Assembly (NCBI RefSeq): GCF_037975245.1
Contig: NC_092576.1
Coordinates: 11,105,111 to 11,169,110 of the forward strand
Reading direction: 5' to 3'
DNA: 64,000 bases
From: Apostichopus japonicus
Lineage: Eukaryota; Echinodermata; Holothuroidea; Aspidochirotida; Stichopodidae
The position numbers and the translations under genes are program-made. The notes beneath the pieces are model-generated. The model saw only the letters and a program-made list of their open reading frames with translations. It was not told the origin of the DNA and did no database searches. This document shows, piece by piece, positions 24,801 to 36,349 of this stretch; position 1 is the first letter of the stretch; every line of letters starts with the position of its first letter.

Positions 24801-27800
24801 ATGGGATGAAGGAGAGGGGAGTGGTGAGGGGGGCTTAATTAGGTGGCTTTAGTTTGTTTTGAACAAAGGGATATTGTCTGAAGCAGGGCAAACCTCAGGA
24901 GAGACTTTAGTGTGACATCCAAGAAAATGTGACGGCATGTATCAAAACATCTAGGCCTCGACTAAGCTATCCTTCCAGTGTTGTAAGCCATTTTCGTCCA
25001 AGTACTCAATCATCTTAAAAGTATGCAAATTTCATATGCGATTTTATATAATCTCAGCACAAATATCATGCTATGTTGGCTTTCCCAAATGTCAGCGCCT
25101 TGATATAAGCAGGTGCATGACAAGCGAACTCATGGACACTTTCATGTTTCAGGGTATGATTTAGCACTCAAATTACTCATGATTTAGTACTCAAATTACT
25201 CATACATGGAATAATTAACTATTCAAATTACTCATACATGGAATAATTTAATACTCAAATTACTCATACATGGAATGATTTAGTACTCAAATTACTCATA
25301 CATGGAATAATTTAGTACTCAATTACTCATACATGGAATAATATACAGTAGTACTTAAATTACTCAAACATGGAATGATTTAGTACTCAAATTACTCATA
25401 CATGGAACAATTTACAATTCAAATTTTATATAGCAGTTTTAAAAACTTCCCATTACAAAATACTATGGTGAATGTGTACATAAAAATGCCATCAATCTTT
25501 GCATATTCATAGAAAATTTATCCCTTTCACATAGCATTTTGCCACGCGATATCAAAACATCATTCGCTGTGTTTATTATTTTGAAAAGAAACAGTATCTT
25601 TGAAATCGATTGGATGCCATATGGTGAACCGGCGAGAGTACCTCCCATCTCTGTTGTCATGACTACGAAGCCACTTACTGAACATACTAACACAGACCAC
25701 AACGGTTAAACAATATGACTCTTGAAACTCACCCCTGCGTATAAAATGGATCGATCTGGGCGGGCGAGGACCTGGCCGGAGGCGACATCAGACCTAAGGA
25801 ACGGCTCTGGGGCGTCTGGGAAAAACTTCTGCTCAAACTTGACGGTGCAACTGAAGATATACAACAATGATATCCAATCATGAACAATTATACTGTTATG
25901 CAATTATACTGTTATACAATTACTGTTATACAATTATACAATACAATTAGACTGTTATACAATTATACAACTACTGTTATACAATTACAATTATACTGTT
26001 ATACAATTATACATTATCTGATGGAAGAACGAATTACTGAGACTTCTGTAATCTTTTTATCAGTGCATACTTTCTTACAACATCTTTGTTTTTACGGCAG
26101 AGGGAAGATGGATGGGGGGGGGTGCAATTTTAACTGTGATCAATCCATTTTCAACCACAGTTGGTTTAGTTTTCTTCTGTTTCTCTTCTTTCTTTCATGT
26201 CTCAAAACTATTGAATTCAAAGCAAAATCAAGAATACCCAACACCATTTGGCTGATTTTTTTTTTTTTATGTTGCTTATTGGAATTCCCCCTCCCCGCCC
26301 CCCCCCCTTTGTTTGATGTTGATGGTTGCTGCACACTGATGCTATCTGTCAAGGAATAATTTACTGGTCACATTTTGTGTAGCATGTTTTGAAGGGCTCT
26401 GGACTTTGTTTCTTACAAAATACTTTGGTTTCTGTGTACAAAACATCTACACATTCTTTGCAATTGCTTAAGATATCAATTTGCCCAGTTTGTTTTGCAA
26501 TGCAGGATAAGTTATGTCTATGTTTACTCATTAACTCAATCTGCAATTTTGAAGATGATCATTCTATTGTCACAGACCTGACGACTGTGATTGGAGTTGT
26601 CTCGGTGTGGCTTCACTAACTTGTCTTGAAAAACTGCTTGACAGTGCATTCATAGCAGGGGAATCAAGCTGAAAGAAAAACAGAAAAAAAAAAAAAAAAA
26701 AAATTACTTTTCAAAAATAAAATTCTTGGCTAAATACTTCTAACTAAAATCCATTTCTTTCTTTCTTTCTTCTCTCCATCCCTTGTCTACTAATCCCCTT
26801 ACATCTATCTCTTTGTGTTCACCCTGCTCATTAACCTGTCTGTGTTCTGTGTGTGTTTTTGTCCCTTCTGTTACTGTTACTTGTCATTTAGCCTTTGAAA
26901 GAAGATCCTGTTAGGATCGAAATGTCAGGCCAACCTACTTTTACACATAAAATCCATGTCCTCAGTTTACCAATGTCAAAATGGCTCTTGATAACAAATT
27001 TGTCTTACCCGTTTTCGTTCTGGTGTTGCTACGTGGTGCGGGGTTAACCCCAGATGGTGTGGGCTGTCGACATGATCGTAAAGACCGGCTACAGGTGGGG
27101 CATTCCCATGATCCTTTGTACTGGCATTGATTCCACTTCTGATGAATATAAATTGGGATATAATTCAACATTTTACTGTTTGGGTAATTCTGAAACTTTG
27201 GCATATAGTCTTTTATATGAACACACCTCTTTCTTTTTAACTGTAAACCATTTTGAAATTTACCCCAAATTTTGCTCCAAATATACAGAATATTCCCCAA
27301 ATCATGAACATTATTGCAACTGACAGCCATCAAGAAATGGAGGGGGTTAATGAACAAATATTTCGCTAAATATGGGCGACCACTTGATGGTCTCTAGCTC
27401 GATAAACTACTATTGTTTTTCTAGTGTCCTGTTTATACTATACTACTTTGTTCTATTGTTCTTATGTATAGATGAAACAAATGAAATGAAAAAAAAATGA
27501 AATGTAAATATTTAATGATTCCACTATCCACAACCTTTTGTCACACAGACTGGCTCTTTCATGGATGTGGCAGTGTACACTTGCAAGTAATATAACTTCA
27601 CACCTCCTTACAGTAAGTCATGCCTGGAACCCCAAAGTGGGAAGGGGGGAGTTTTGCTACAGAGGCTGCTATAGAGGCTGCACTATTCGTTAACAACGCT
27701 GTTATTTATTTATTTATTATTTATTATTTGTTTCATCACACAGTGTAACAAGGTGAACAAGACAATTTAACTGCAAATAAGTAAAAAATGTGAAAGGTAA

Positions 27801-30800
27801 ACTAAGAAATTCTTTTGGGCTTAATCGAATAGAGTACTCCCATTAAAGAAAATAGATAACAATTAACACCTATGAAAGAACTTCCCCCCCCCCCAAAAAA
27901 AATAGATAGCTTTAACATATAACACTACCCCCCCCCCCCCCCTCCCCACCACCACCACCTCCCACCCCTTACAACGGATACAATCAATAAAGGCTTTATA
28001 GTCATTTTTCAGTTGTCGCCTCAACGAAGCCACGGAAGTATAAGATTTCAAGTTGATCGGAAGATTGTTCCGCAAAGAAATAGAACGATAACGGAGGCTT
28101 TGCATGCTCTTTGAATTACGACAAAAAGGAGCACGTAAATGACCATGCAGCTTGTCTAGCATTATAATTGTGAATAGAGTGACCGATTGTATAAAAGGTA
28201 GCAAAAGAACTTGGAAGCAGATTGTTCATAGCACGGTAAGTAAACGTCAGAACATTTAAAGAAATGAGATCAGTGAGCTTGAGCACGTTTGTGCAAGCAA
28301 GTTGATGCCTGCAATGTGTTCAGGATTTACCTTGGACTCATAAAGCTGTCGCTGCGTTCTAACCTTGAGGTACTGTCCTTTGGTCCAAGGGATGATGGCG
28401 TCAGGCCTCTGCTCGGGCTTCTTGAGGCACTCCACAGGCGTGAACTCGATGGCTGTGACAAATACCAGAGTTCAATGTAATCAATGTATACAACAAACAG
28501 AGATGAATGTGAAGTCAATGGAGTAGTAAATAGTCTTGTGGAGGCATAGAAACACCACTTACGTTAAAATGGTGGAAACATGGAAATACCAAACAGTAAA
28601 TGTTAAAACCGTGGAGATAATTAAAACTGTGAAGACATGGAAACGACCACTTAGGTTCAAATTGTGTAGTCATGGAAACAACCACTTAGGTTAAAACTGT
28701 GTACAGGTAGGTTGGCAATATCGCTTTCAAAGTTTGTGTAAGCATGGAAATACCACTTTTGAAATTTAGAACCATGCAGGCATGAAAAGAGCCACTTAGG
28801 ATAAAACTGTGGAGGTATTGAAAACACCATTTAAGTAGAAACTATGTAGGCATTGAAAATGCCACATTTAAAAGATAAAACTGTAGAGGCAAAATAATTC
28901 AATATTCTGAGAAGATTTAAACTCCCAATCTGATCTAGAAAGAAGTTTGGGAAGGAGGTTGCTGATTGAACTTTACATGAAACCGCAATTTGACAACGAA
29001 TAGTATTGAAATTGGTTGCTGATGTCTACTTTTCTTAAATGTCAGATTAGCATCAAAGACATATTAACATTCTAAAATCTATACTCTGACTCAAAGTACT
29101 CTAAGGTTTAAGGACCTATTTAAAGTGAGTCGCATATACTCACAGACACTGAATGCCCTGGTTCTCCCATCAAGTATCCCGGAAGGAATCCAGATGCCTG
29201 ACCAGCTGGATGAGAAAATGACTGGTGGAGCCCTTGATTCTGCGGTGGTGAACCAAGAGCCATAGGTTCAGCAACAGGAGATGCTGTTCGTAAGGATGGA
29301 TGAACAAAGACATTAAATCATGTTTCACTTGATGTGCATTCATTGTTTCCTTCAATATTCATACCTCCATCCAGACCTTTATATAACATAGACAGCTTAA
29401 AGGGTGTGAAGACTCGCGCAAAAAGAAATGTCTAATGCCGGTAATCTGACCTAGTTTCGAATGAGGTGTAACAGAAGTGTTAAACACCACCATCAATCCC
29501 AGAAAATACGCACACAGCTTGCTACATTCGGTAATTAGACAATAGTGTACAGTCAGTACATACAGCTGCGGTCAATACCCACAGCACAGTACAAACGATA
29601 CAGCGATGGATATCTCCATCTCAGGTCAAGCTAAAGATAACAAGGTATCACGTTTCATTACTGTCTATATTTTGTAGCGACAAGCAGAAAACTTTACTTG
29701 CAAGCAACAGAAAGTCAACTTTTTCAGAGCGCGGCACGCGGTTTGGGGCGAGTCTTCAATGCCATTAAATATCATCAGTATTACCTTACCAAAAAGGGTT
29801 AATACGGAGTAGATGCCCCAGTCTAAATCATTTTATTAAATATAGATTATTAAATATAGATTATTATATATAGATTGTGAGTGTTCCATCTTAGTAATTA
29901 TGGTACTTAGAAATGTTTAGAAGAGTAAAGAACCTCCAGCCCTGGAGTTACTTTTCAAACTTTAACTTTACGGGTGACCTTTTGCACTGCAAAGTATTGT
30001 GGTGTTTAATCACAAAGACTTTCAATCGGTCACACTGTAAGCTATCAAATGTGAAATCATGTATCCTGTGAATGTCACATTATAAACAAACACTAACACA
30101 GCCTACCGACATAGGTCTAGACCCTTTATCATTCATGTTAATTATTGTTAATTTGACCATGCTCATTTTTTTATCTACACAATTTACAGTTAATGTTACT
30201 GAATCACCATTTTCATTCTGCATTGCCTAATGGAGCTTACATATTGTAACTAAATGTATTGTTTAGTAACTAAATTGTAACTAAATTTAGTAACTAAATT
30301 TAGGCCTAGTAACTAAATGTATTGTATTGTAACTAAATGTAACTAAATGTATGTAATGTATTGCAACTAAATGTAAATGTATTGTAACTAAATGTATTGT
30401 AACTAAATGTATTGTGGAGTGTTAGCTCAGTGGTTAACGCCGGTGCCTTTCAATCATAAGGTCCCCAGTTCGAGTCACTCCCAGATTAAAGTATGTCGTC
30501 CAGTTACAGTTGTTGACAATTAACAATTCCTAATCATGGACGTTAAATATGAATGTGGGAGACTGACTTCGGTCAGCTTGCGGCTTTGATAAGCCTATGA
30601 GGCTTCTTCGCGAGTTCCTGCTTGCAGGAGGATCTAATATACATACATACATTGTTGGTGTTCCTACTGTACATTTAGGCTAGGCTAGGCTTATGTCTCC
30701 TTACAATGCGCGAGCAGCACGCACAACTGCTGTAACTGCAAGCACACACCGTTACACTCACTTACAGTTACATGCCGTGAAATATACAAGTTATGCTATC

Positions 30801-30860
30801 ATTATACTTTTACGTGTTCACTCAGTTCTCTCTGCAATATTTCTTACCGTGCAAGTTCAT
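21824..30860 (-). CDS. NUP35: Nucleoporin NUP35/Nup53, MPPN domain, 11 proposed coding exons
   Basis: Exons in transcript order are 30848-30860, 29144-29283, 28331-28452, 27009-27120, 26578-26668, 25733-25850, 24473-24526, 24242-24311, 23276-23404, 22162-22326 and 21824-21901. Phases agree and the sum is 1092 nt (363 residues plus stop; the human protein has 326). Family landmarks in order are [50 protein letters not shown], the MPPN RRM-like domain at about residues 205-283 ([58 protein letters not shown]), then [10 protein letters not shown] and the C-terminal amphipathic helix ending LEYMLGW. In other animals the protein dimerises through MPPN, binds membrane through that helix and bridges Nup93/Nup205/NDC1 in the pore inner ring. 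Exon 1 is only 13 nt and is the least certain; an alternative start ATG lies at 29261-29263. Introns and 3' UTR hold tandem copies of exon ends. Confidence 0.92.
22600..23300. repeat. Intronic tandem array copying the 3' end and donor site of NUP35 exon 9
   Basis: About six diverged units of roughly 90-135 bp lie between exon 9 (23276-23404) and exon 10. Each unit, read on the minus strand, holds a copy of the last 25-30 coding bases of exon 9, then the donor, then the start of the intron. The real donor is the complement of 23270-23275. Intact copies of the same gtgagt donor lie at 23179-23184, 23080-23085, 22980-22985 and 22714-22719. One copy, at 22849-22854, has lost the GT. The array therefore grew by duplicating the exon-intron boundary. 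Confidence 0.88.
25165..25430. repeat. ~32-bp minisatellite in a NUP35 intron
   Basis: About eight units of tttagtactcaaattactc plus atacatggaataa, with small indels, lie in the intron between exons 6 and 7. Confidence 0.92.
25885..26020. repeat. Short tandem repeat (ttatacaattactgt type)
   Basis: Repeated ttatactgttatacaatta units in the NUP35 intron between exons 5 and 6. Confidence 0.9.
27705..28230 (-). mobile_element. LINE 3' end, family B
   Basis: Minus-strand peptide [20 protein letters not shown] followed by [11 protein letters not shown] resembles the C-terminal end of CR1-type ORF2 proteins. A (taaa/ataaat)n-like tail lies at about 27705-27730. Truncated, in the NUP35 intron between exons 3 and 4. 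Poly-C runs interrupt the segment after the peptide. Confidence 0.75.
28331..28363 (-). other. NUP35: 33-nt segment of NUP35 exon 3 between two in-phase donor sites
   Basis: Exon 3 can end at 28364 (TCAAG followed by gttaga) or at 28331 (CCAAG followed by gtaaat). Both ends leave phase 2 and join in frame to the next exon. The difference is 11 codons (reading about [10 protein letters not shown]). The downstream donor looks somewhat better, so the main model uses it. This is a potential alternative-splicing choice in the unstructured N-terminal region. Confidence 0.5.
28530..28880. repeat. Degenerate ~50-bp tandem repeats in a NUP35 intron
   Basis: Repeated modules of catggaaa(t)accactta, ggttaaaactgtg and taggcat in diverged form, in the intron between exons 2 and 3. 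Confidence 0.7.
29397..29768 (+). mobile_element. TTAA-flanked MITE, copy 3
   Basis: TTAA at 29397-29400 and 29765-29768. Termini agggtgtgaagactcgcgc and, inverted, tggcattgaagactcgcc. The body matches the copies at 14656, 48289 and 53077. It sits in NUP35 intron 1, about 110 bp upstream of exon 2. Confidence 0.92.
30240..30415. repeat. (taactaaatgtattg)n tandem repeat
   Basis: Ten or so irregular units of gtaactaaatgtatt directly precede a SINE, in NUP35 intron 1. Confidence 0.88.
30416..30653 (+). mobile_element. tRNA-derived SINE, copy 1
   Basis: The head ggagtgttagctcagtggtt has an A-box-like region, and ggttc/agttcgagtcactcc is a B-box with a pairing acceptor end. The body includes tcgtccagttacag, ttgacaattaacaattc, gacttcggtcagcttgcggc and cgagttcctgcttgcaggag. 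The tail is (atac)n. Not a functional tRNA: it is fused to a SINE body and lacks a clean anticodon arm. Confidence 0.9.
30848..30860 (-). other. NUP35: Proposed 13-nt first coding exon of NUP35
   Basis: On the minus strand the bases ATGAACTTGCACG are followed directly by a strong donor, gtaaga. The exon ends in phase 1. The next exon opens at 29283 after an AG and needs exactly two bases plus one to complete an Ala codon, giving [17 protein letters not shown]. The segment [10 protein letters not shown] resembles the vertebrate N-terminal EPMMLGSP. That supports coding upstream of the internal ATG at 29261-29263, because this frame meets a stop just upstream of the 29283 acceptor. The call rests only on phase, splice-site quality and that similarity. 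Confidence 0.5.
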
Positions 30861-30999
30861 ATTTATGCTTGATTTAGTTATACAGAACTGAAGTCTGAAG
30901 TTCTCTAAATTTCTGTAAAATAAGATGAAATAGGTTTGTTATCAGAGACTCAAATACGGCGCTGATACCGGTAATTATTGAAATTGTCCAATTGAGGGC

Positions 31000-33025
31000 G
31001 TTATCGAAAATTCGTTTTGAACCTTTAAAGGACTATTCACTTGTTACAAAATATACTTGTATGGAAAGTATTCTACACTAATCTCTTGTGATTCCCTTCC
31101 CCTCACGTCAGATGTGAATGAAACCTCTTTGATTCACTGAACCCTCCCCTACACCAGGAAATGGGTCACTGTAGGTAGTCTGTGATGACATCATGACACT
31201 TCCTAAGTAAAAATATTCCACTTCAACAGCTTTGACAACATATATCGGAGTTTCCATAACAACTCCCTGATCATATACTCTGCCGATACCAGATGCATTC
31301 CCAATAGTACCATGCAAGAAATTAGGAAAATTAATTTGTTCGCGAATCGAGATATAAATACTATGAAAATGTGGCTTTGATCCACAGACGCAAGCCAAAG
31401 ATAGGAAGTTTGTTAAGAAATCAATTTCACGTTCACACCGGAATATACCTTAAAATGTTAAGAGAGGATTTGTGAAAATAAAACGTAAAAAAAAAATCGT
31501 GCGGTTAAAGTAGGAAGCCCACAAAATTCTCGTAATTATATAGTCACAAAATATGTTTCGCCCAAGAAACAGGCAAACAAAATATAAGTAACAGGCTGGC
31601 CAAACTGCTTTTCTTCTTTTGTCCCAATGGCACTAATGGGCTTTCGTACAGCGTGGTTTATTAGTGCCCTTACAATCTCTGCTAGAAAGAGATTAGGCTT
31701 CAACATGTGGAGAACATGACGCCTGGTATTATTGTACTTGCCCCTATAAAGTAAATGTGATAATCCATCCATCCGTTTCTGAACCTCAATACTGTGTGGC
31801 AAAGTACCGGGAGGTTTTCACGTCCGCAAGGTTTACCATGGTAGTTCATTTTCAGATGTAGACCAATTCCATAGCGAACGCCTTAGGCTAGTGACGTGTT
31901 GCACAGGACCCGTTTAGGCCTACCATTTAGTACTATGATAGGCCTAACTTACTGTTTTGTAATTTCCTATACATTCTGAACATAAGCTATTGATATTTTG
32001 CTAGCCTATTGTACGCTAGCTCTATAGGCCTAGTTGTTACTATGGACAGTTTGCCTAATAATTTATTGGTGAAATAGTCTACGCCCACCGACATTACCTA
32101 AGGTCAGTTAATGATCTGGAATCATCATATTGTAAGAAACAATGATGGAAGATTATGCCTAAGTCTGACATGGTGTTGGTGCTCATACTTGAAAGGTTAA
32201 GTTAGACCCCCCCCCCCCCACTCCCACCTAGCTAGACCCTAGTCTGCCCTGGCCTAAGGGCCTAGCACTAACAACCTCGGCTATAAATGATTTAACCAAA
32301 GTAGGGCTAGCATAAAATAGACATCCACAGGCTCCCCTCCCCCTGCTATAACCATTCCATGTTCCAGCGATTATATTAATGTCACATATTTGTGGAGTCT
32401 GCGTATATATACATGTCAATGAATTAAATTTCAGTCATCAGCAAGTTTAATTTAATTGCATGTTTATGAAGTATGCCTACACGTAACTGTTCATTGAATT
32501 ACCACATGAATGATTGCTAAAATTTGTAGCTATATACTGCAGTAATGTACGTAAGTATTTAAGGAATGTTTCTCATCAGGAACAAACAGACATTAAATGT
32601 AGGGCAGGTTCACACAGGTTATATTGTAGGATTATATGCATTCAGAAAAATAATTTTAATTAAATAAATAGACCGAATCAGCTGTTTCTAAATATAATTC
32701 AGCTGAATGTTATTTTGCGATATATTTTAAATTGCAATTGACTCAAATTTTGCATTATATTTTAATGATTTATGATACAAACCATCAAAGGTTAAAATAT
32801 ATATAGTGAGTTTTTATCATGATATACTGTGCTGTTCTTATTGATCTATAGTGACTTAATTATATATTTCTTTACAATAACAAAAATATCACAAATTATC
32901 CATTGAAAAAATAAGCCTAATAATCTGTCATGTCAGATGTGACCTTCACCTAAAATATTCTTGATCATCTTCCAAATTGAACCTTTTTGGGAAAATGAAG
33001 TGACTGCTGTATCACTTGATGAAGG
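31000..33025. other. NUP35 upstream flank; no firm gene
   Basis: No promoter element can be assigned. On the minus strand an open frame at about 31536-31790 contains RRHVLHMLKPNLFLAEIVRA and HAVRKPISAIGTKEEKQFGQ. It is compositionally protein-like but matches no family I recognise; it could be a decayed gene or a chance frame. Confidence 0.3.
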
Positions 33026-33029
33026 ACCG

Positions 33030-33465
33030 TCCATGGTTGATATAGGTATCATTGAGTCACCATCAATGAATATAGGCCTACAGGTATCATTGAGTAGATC
33101 ACCATCCATCGTTACATATAAAGGTATCATTGAGTCACCATCCATGGTTGTTTGTATAGGGTATCATTGAGTCACCGTCCATGGTTGTATAGGGTATCAT
33201 TGAGTCACCGTCCATGGTTGTATAAGGTATCATTGAGTCACCATCCATGGTTGTATAGGGTATCATGGAGTCACCATACATGGTTGTATAGGGTATCATT
33301 GAGTCACCATCCATGGTTATATAAGGTATCATTGAGTCACCATCCATGGATGTCTATAGGTATCATTGAGTCACCATCCAAGGTTGAATATAGGTATAAT
33401 TGAGTCACCATCCTTGGTTGTTTAGGGTATCATTGAGTCACCATCAATGATTTTATAGATATAGG
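33030..33465. repeat. 33-bp minisatellite, left part
   Basis: About a dozen units of ggtatcattgagtcaccatc plus catggttgtatag. The period is a multiple of three, so both strands stay open across it. I treat these frames as by-products. The array resumes at 35401 after an inserted transposon. Confidence 0.95.
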
Positions 33466-35393
33466 CAGGGTTCGACTTATGGCCAAAAAATTGCATAGCA
33501 ACAAATTTCGACAATTGCTATACAATATTTTTGTTGCATAGCAGTTCCCCAATATTGAATAGCAGTTCTGAAATTACCACAAAACGGACAAATGTTGGCG
33601 ATCAATGTATTAACTAGAAAATGTTTGTTTATTATTATTATTTATACTTGTGTTGCTACGATAATCGTTTTCAATATCGGTATCGGCCGATATTTGCAAT
33701 ATCGGCAGCATATCGGTATCGGTAAAATTTTGCCTAATTGCCAATAACAGCAAACCGATATTGAACTTTTCTTTTTAACAGCAGAGCTACCTGTACTTAT
33801 TTATACTTGCAATGATTTGTTAATCTGCCCAAGACGATCCATTTCTTTAGCGTCAGTTAAACTCAGATTCATTTTCGATTAATATCCATGGAAACCTGAC
33901 TCTCCGTAACATCTAAAAACACGTCTACAGCGCGCGAATATAACCAATGACCTTCGTGAACCTTGGCCTACACACAGCATTAGTGCAGCATATATACACT
34001 GTACTAACCATTCATTTCCTCAAAGGCCTCCGTGAAAACCTTGAACATGATGCATACAGTAACTGCACAGTTCACTCAGTGTTGGAAAACCTTCAATTTC
34101 CCGCGAACACACTGCCGATTTCCCGCCGGTGTTCGCCTGCCTAGCACGCGTAACGTGCGAGCATAAAGGCGTGGTGTCCAGGGGCCCGTCTTAGGGCTAT
34201 GGTGGGGTCATGGGGTAGAACCCCTCGTGGGGATCCTGGGGGTGAAAGCCCCCGAAAATTGTGATTTTTTGCGATGTCTGGCGATGAAAAAATTCGCAGT
34301 TGAGGATGCAAAATACTGACAACTTTTTTTATTTAAATTGTCACGAAACTGATGAAAATTTTAAAATGACAAGTTAAAGTAGCTATATTATGTTATAAAA
34401 TGAAAAAAGATTTAATCTGTCTTTCAATCTTTAAAAAGTGCAACTTACAAAACTTCCGATATTATGAAACAAACAACGTTCAGCAAAGCCCCGTTTCTAG
34501 ACTGCCTAACAATGAATAGCCTGCACTATGCGTACCAGTGGCGTAGGAAGGTACTTTTGAGTGGGGGGCTGAAGACTGATGGCCGGCCTGGGGGAGGGGT
34601 CTAAGGGGAGGGGGTGTCCCCCTCCCCTTTGGAATTTTTTGCATTTCCAGGTGGCCTCGGATGCAATTTGGTGCAATATAGCACACTTCAACACCCACTC
34701 CATTTTGTAAACTTAATTTTGTATTTTCACCTGGCCTAAGATGCAATTTGGTGCTCCAAATGAGATTTTTTTCTCATTTGGAAATGAAAAAGGGGTTTTC
34801 TGACTTGCGAACCGGGGGGGTGGAATGATACTTCCGCCCCTCCACATTTTTCACTGGGGGGGGGGGCTGGCGCCCCCCCAGCCCCCCCCGGTTCCTACGC
34901 CCTTGATGCGTACATTTTTACAACTGCAGTGTTTAACCCTATACCCAACTACTGTACCACGGTACATGTGCTGCGAATTTGCCCAGGTACCTTCCCAACA
35001 ACTGTGAGCTCATCCCCTGTGTAACACCTGTTTGTTAACATTTTTTTGGCACGTTGCCAGGGAACCTTTTAGTTACGTGAGATCCGTAACTGCCGAGGTG
35101 GTTAGGCTATTTGCTTTACACTTAACTATGGTAGGATATTATTTTTTCAGGTTTTTTTTTCGCTATATGGTCAAGTGAATAAGTTGTACATTGAGTATAA
35201 ACTCAATAAATTATAACTTCCAACATTGTGATCGACAGTTCGTAAGTTAAGGTTTGAGTGTTTGCTCCCAAATCTGACTAGGAATTTGAATCGCACAAAT
35301 CGGCACAATGTGCGATGCTGATTTGGAAACGTCTCGCAAGTTTGTCGTTTTGGATCGCATTTTGCGATGCGATACCGGAAAAATCGAACACTG
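33466..35393. mobile_element. 1.93 kb hAT-type element inserted in the minisatellite
   Basis: Termini CAGGGTTCGA and, inverted, CAGTGTTCGA. Perfect 8-bp target duplication GATATAGG at 33458-33465 and 35394-35401. The interior has iterated tatcggtatcggccgata motifs around 33676-33725 and a further MITE at 34536-34905. No intact transposase frame is visible, so it is non-autonomous or decayed. Confidence 0.9.
34536..34905 (+). mobile_element. hAT MITE family M1, copy 1 (370 bp)
   Basis: Left end CAGTGGCGTAGGAAGG; right end, inverted, CAAGGGCGTAGGAACC. Perfect 8-bp target duplication ATGCGTAC at 34528-34535 and 34906-34913. Interior gatgcaatttggtgc occurs twice. Nested in the 33466-35393 element. 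Confidence 0.95.
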
Positions 35394-35400
35394 GATATAG

Positions 35401-35580
35401 GTATCGTTGAGTCACCTACAGTACCATCCATGGTTGAATATATAGGTATAATGAGTCACCATCCATGGTTGTATTAGGTATCATTGAGTCACCATCCATG
35501 ATTATATAGATATATCATTGCGTCACATACCATCCATGGTTGTAAAAGACCTCATTGAGTCACCATTCGAATGTAGAAAT
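35401..35580. repeat. 33-bp minisatellite, right part
   Basis: Continuation of the array at 33030-33465: gagtcaccatccatggttg units, here more diverged. Confidence 0.9.
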
Positions 35581-35972
35581 ACATCATTGAATAAAATAGT
35601 ACTTTCCAACTCTGAAGTAAAAGAATAACAAAGCAAATTTTTGTGTGTTGTCAGTTACAAAAGGTATTTAAAGTTCTAGTATATAACTATAAGATATAAT
35701 CAACTTCTTGGCATCTATATACTGAAGTTGTGAATTTTGAGCATAATTGGCCACAAAGAGACTTTATCTATTGTGGAGTATCTTGATTCTGGAGATATTT
35801 ATGATTTTCCAATTTGAAATGATCCAAATGATAATAAAATTGAGAAATAGAGTCAGTAAAACTGTTGGTAAGAATGCCACCCAATATGAAGGATATTATA
35901 AGCTGCAACCGATTTTACTTTCTTAAAGAAAGCAAGCTTACTCAGGGCCCATGCAAACACAATGTATGGGAG

Positions 35973-36340
35973 CAGTGGTGTAGGAAGGTACTTTTGAGTG
36001 GGGGGGGGCTGAAGACTGATGGCAGGCCTGGGGGATGGGTCTAAGGGGTGTCCCCCCTCCCCCTTTGGAAATTTTTTGCATTTCCAGGTGGCCTCAGATG
36101 CAATTTGGTGCAATATAGCACACTTCAACACCCACTCCATTTTGTAAATAATTTTGCATTTTCACCTGGCCTTAGATGCAATTTGGTGCTCCAAATGAGA
36201 TTTTTTTTCTCATTTGGAAATGAAAAAAAGGGTTTTCTGACTTGCAAAGCGGGGGGGGGGGGCGGAATGATACCTCCGCCCCTCCATATTTTTCACTGGG
36301 GTGGCTGGCGTCCCCCAGCCCCCCGGTTCCTACGCCCTTG
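35973..36340 (+). mobile_element. hAT MITE family M1, copy 2 (368 bp)
   Basis: Same ends and interior as copy 1. Perfect 8-bp target duplication TATGGGAG at 35965-35972 and 36341-36348. Confidence 0.95.
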
Positions 36341-36349
36341 TATGGGAGG

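Noticed and set aside
28364-28452. Alternative frame of NUP35 exon 3 reading [20 protein letters not shown]
   Set aside because: It looks protein-like but ends in phase 0, which does not join the next exon; the Ser/Pro-rich frame joins on both sides.
30416-30490. Apparent tRNA gene (A- and B-box, pairing acceptor ends)
   Set aside because: The same sequence recurs at 39893 and 53619 fused to a common body and (atac)n tail, so it is a SINE head.
33135-33403. Repeat-peptide open frames on both strands
   Set aside because: They are translations of a 33-bp minisatellite; no splice sites, start context or conserved flanks support a gene.
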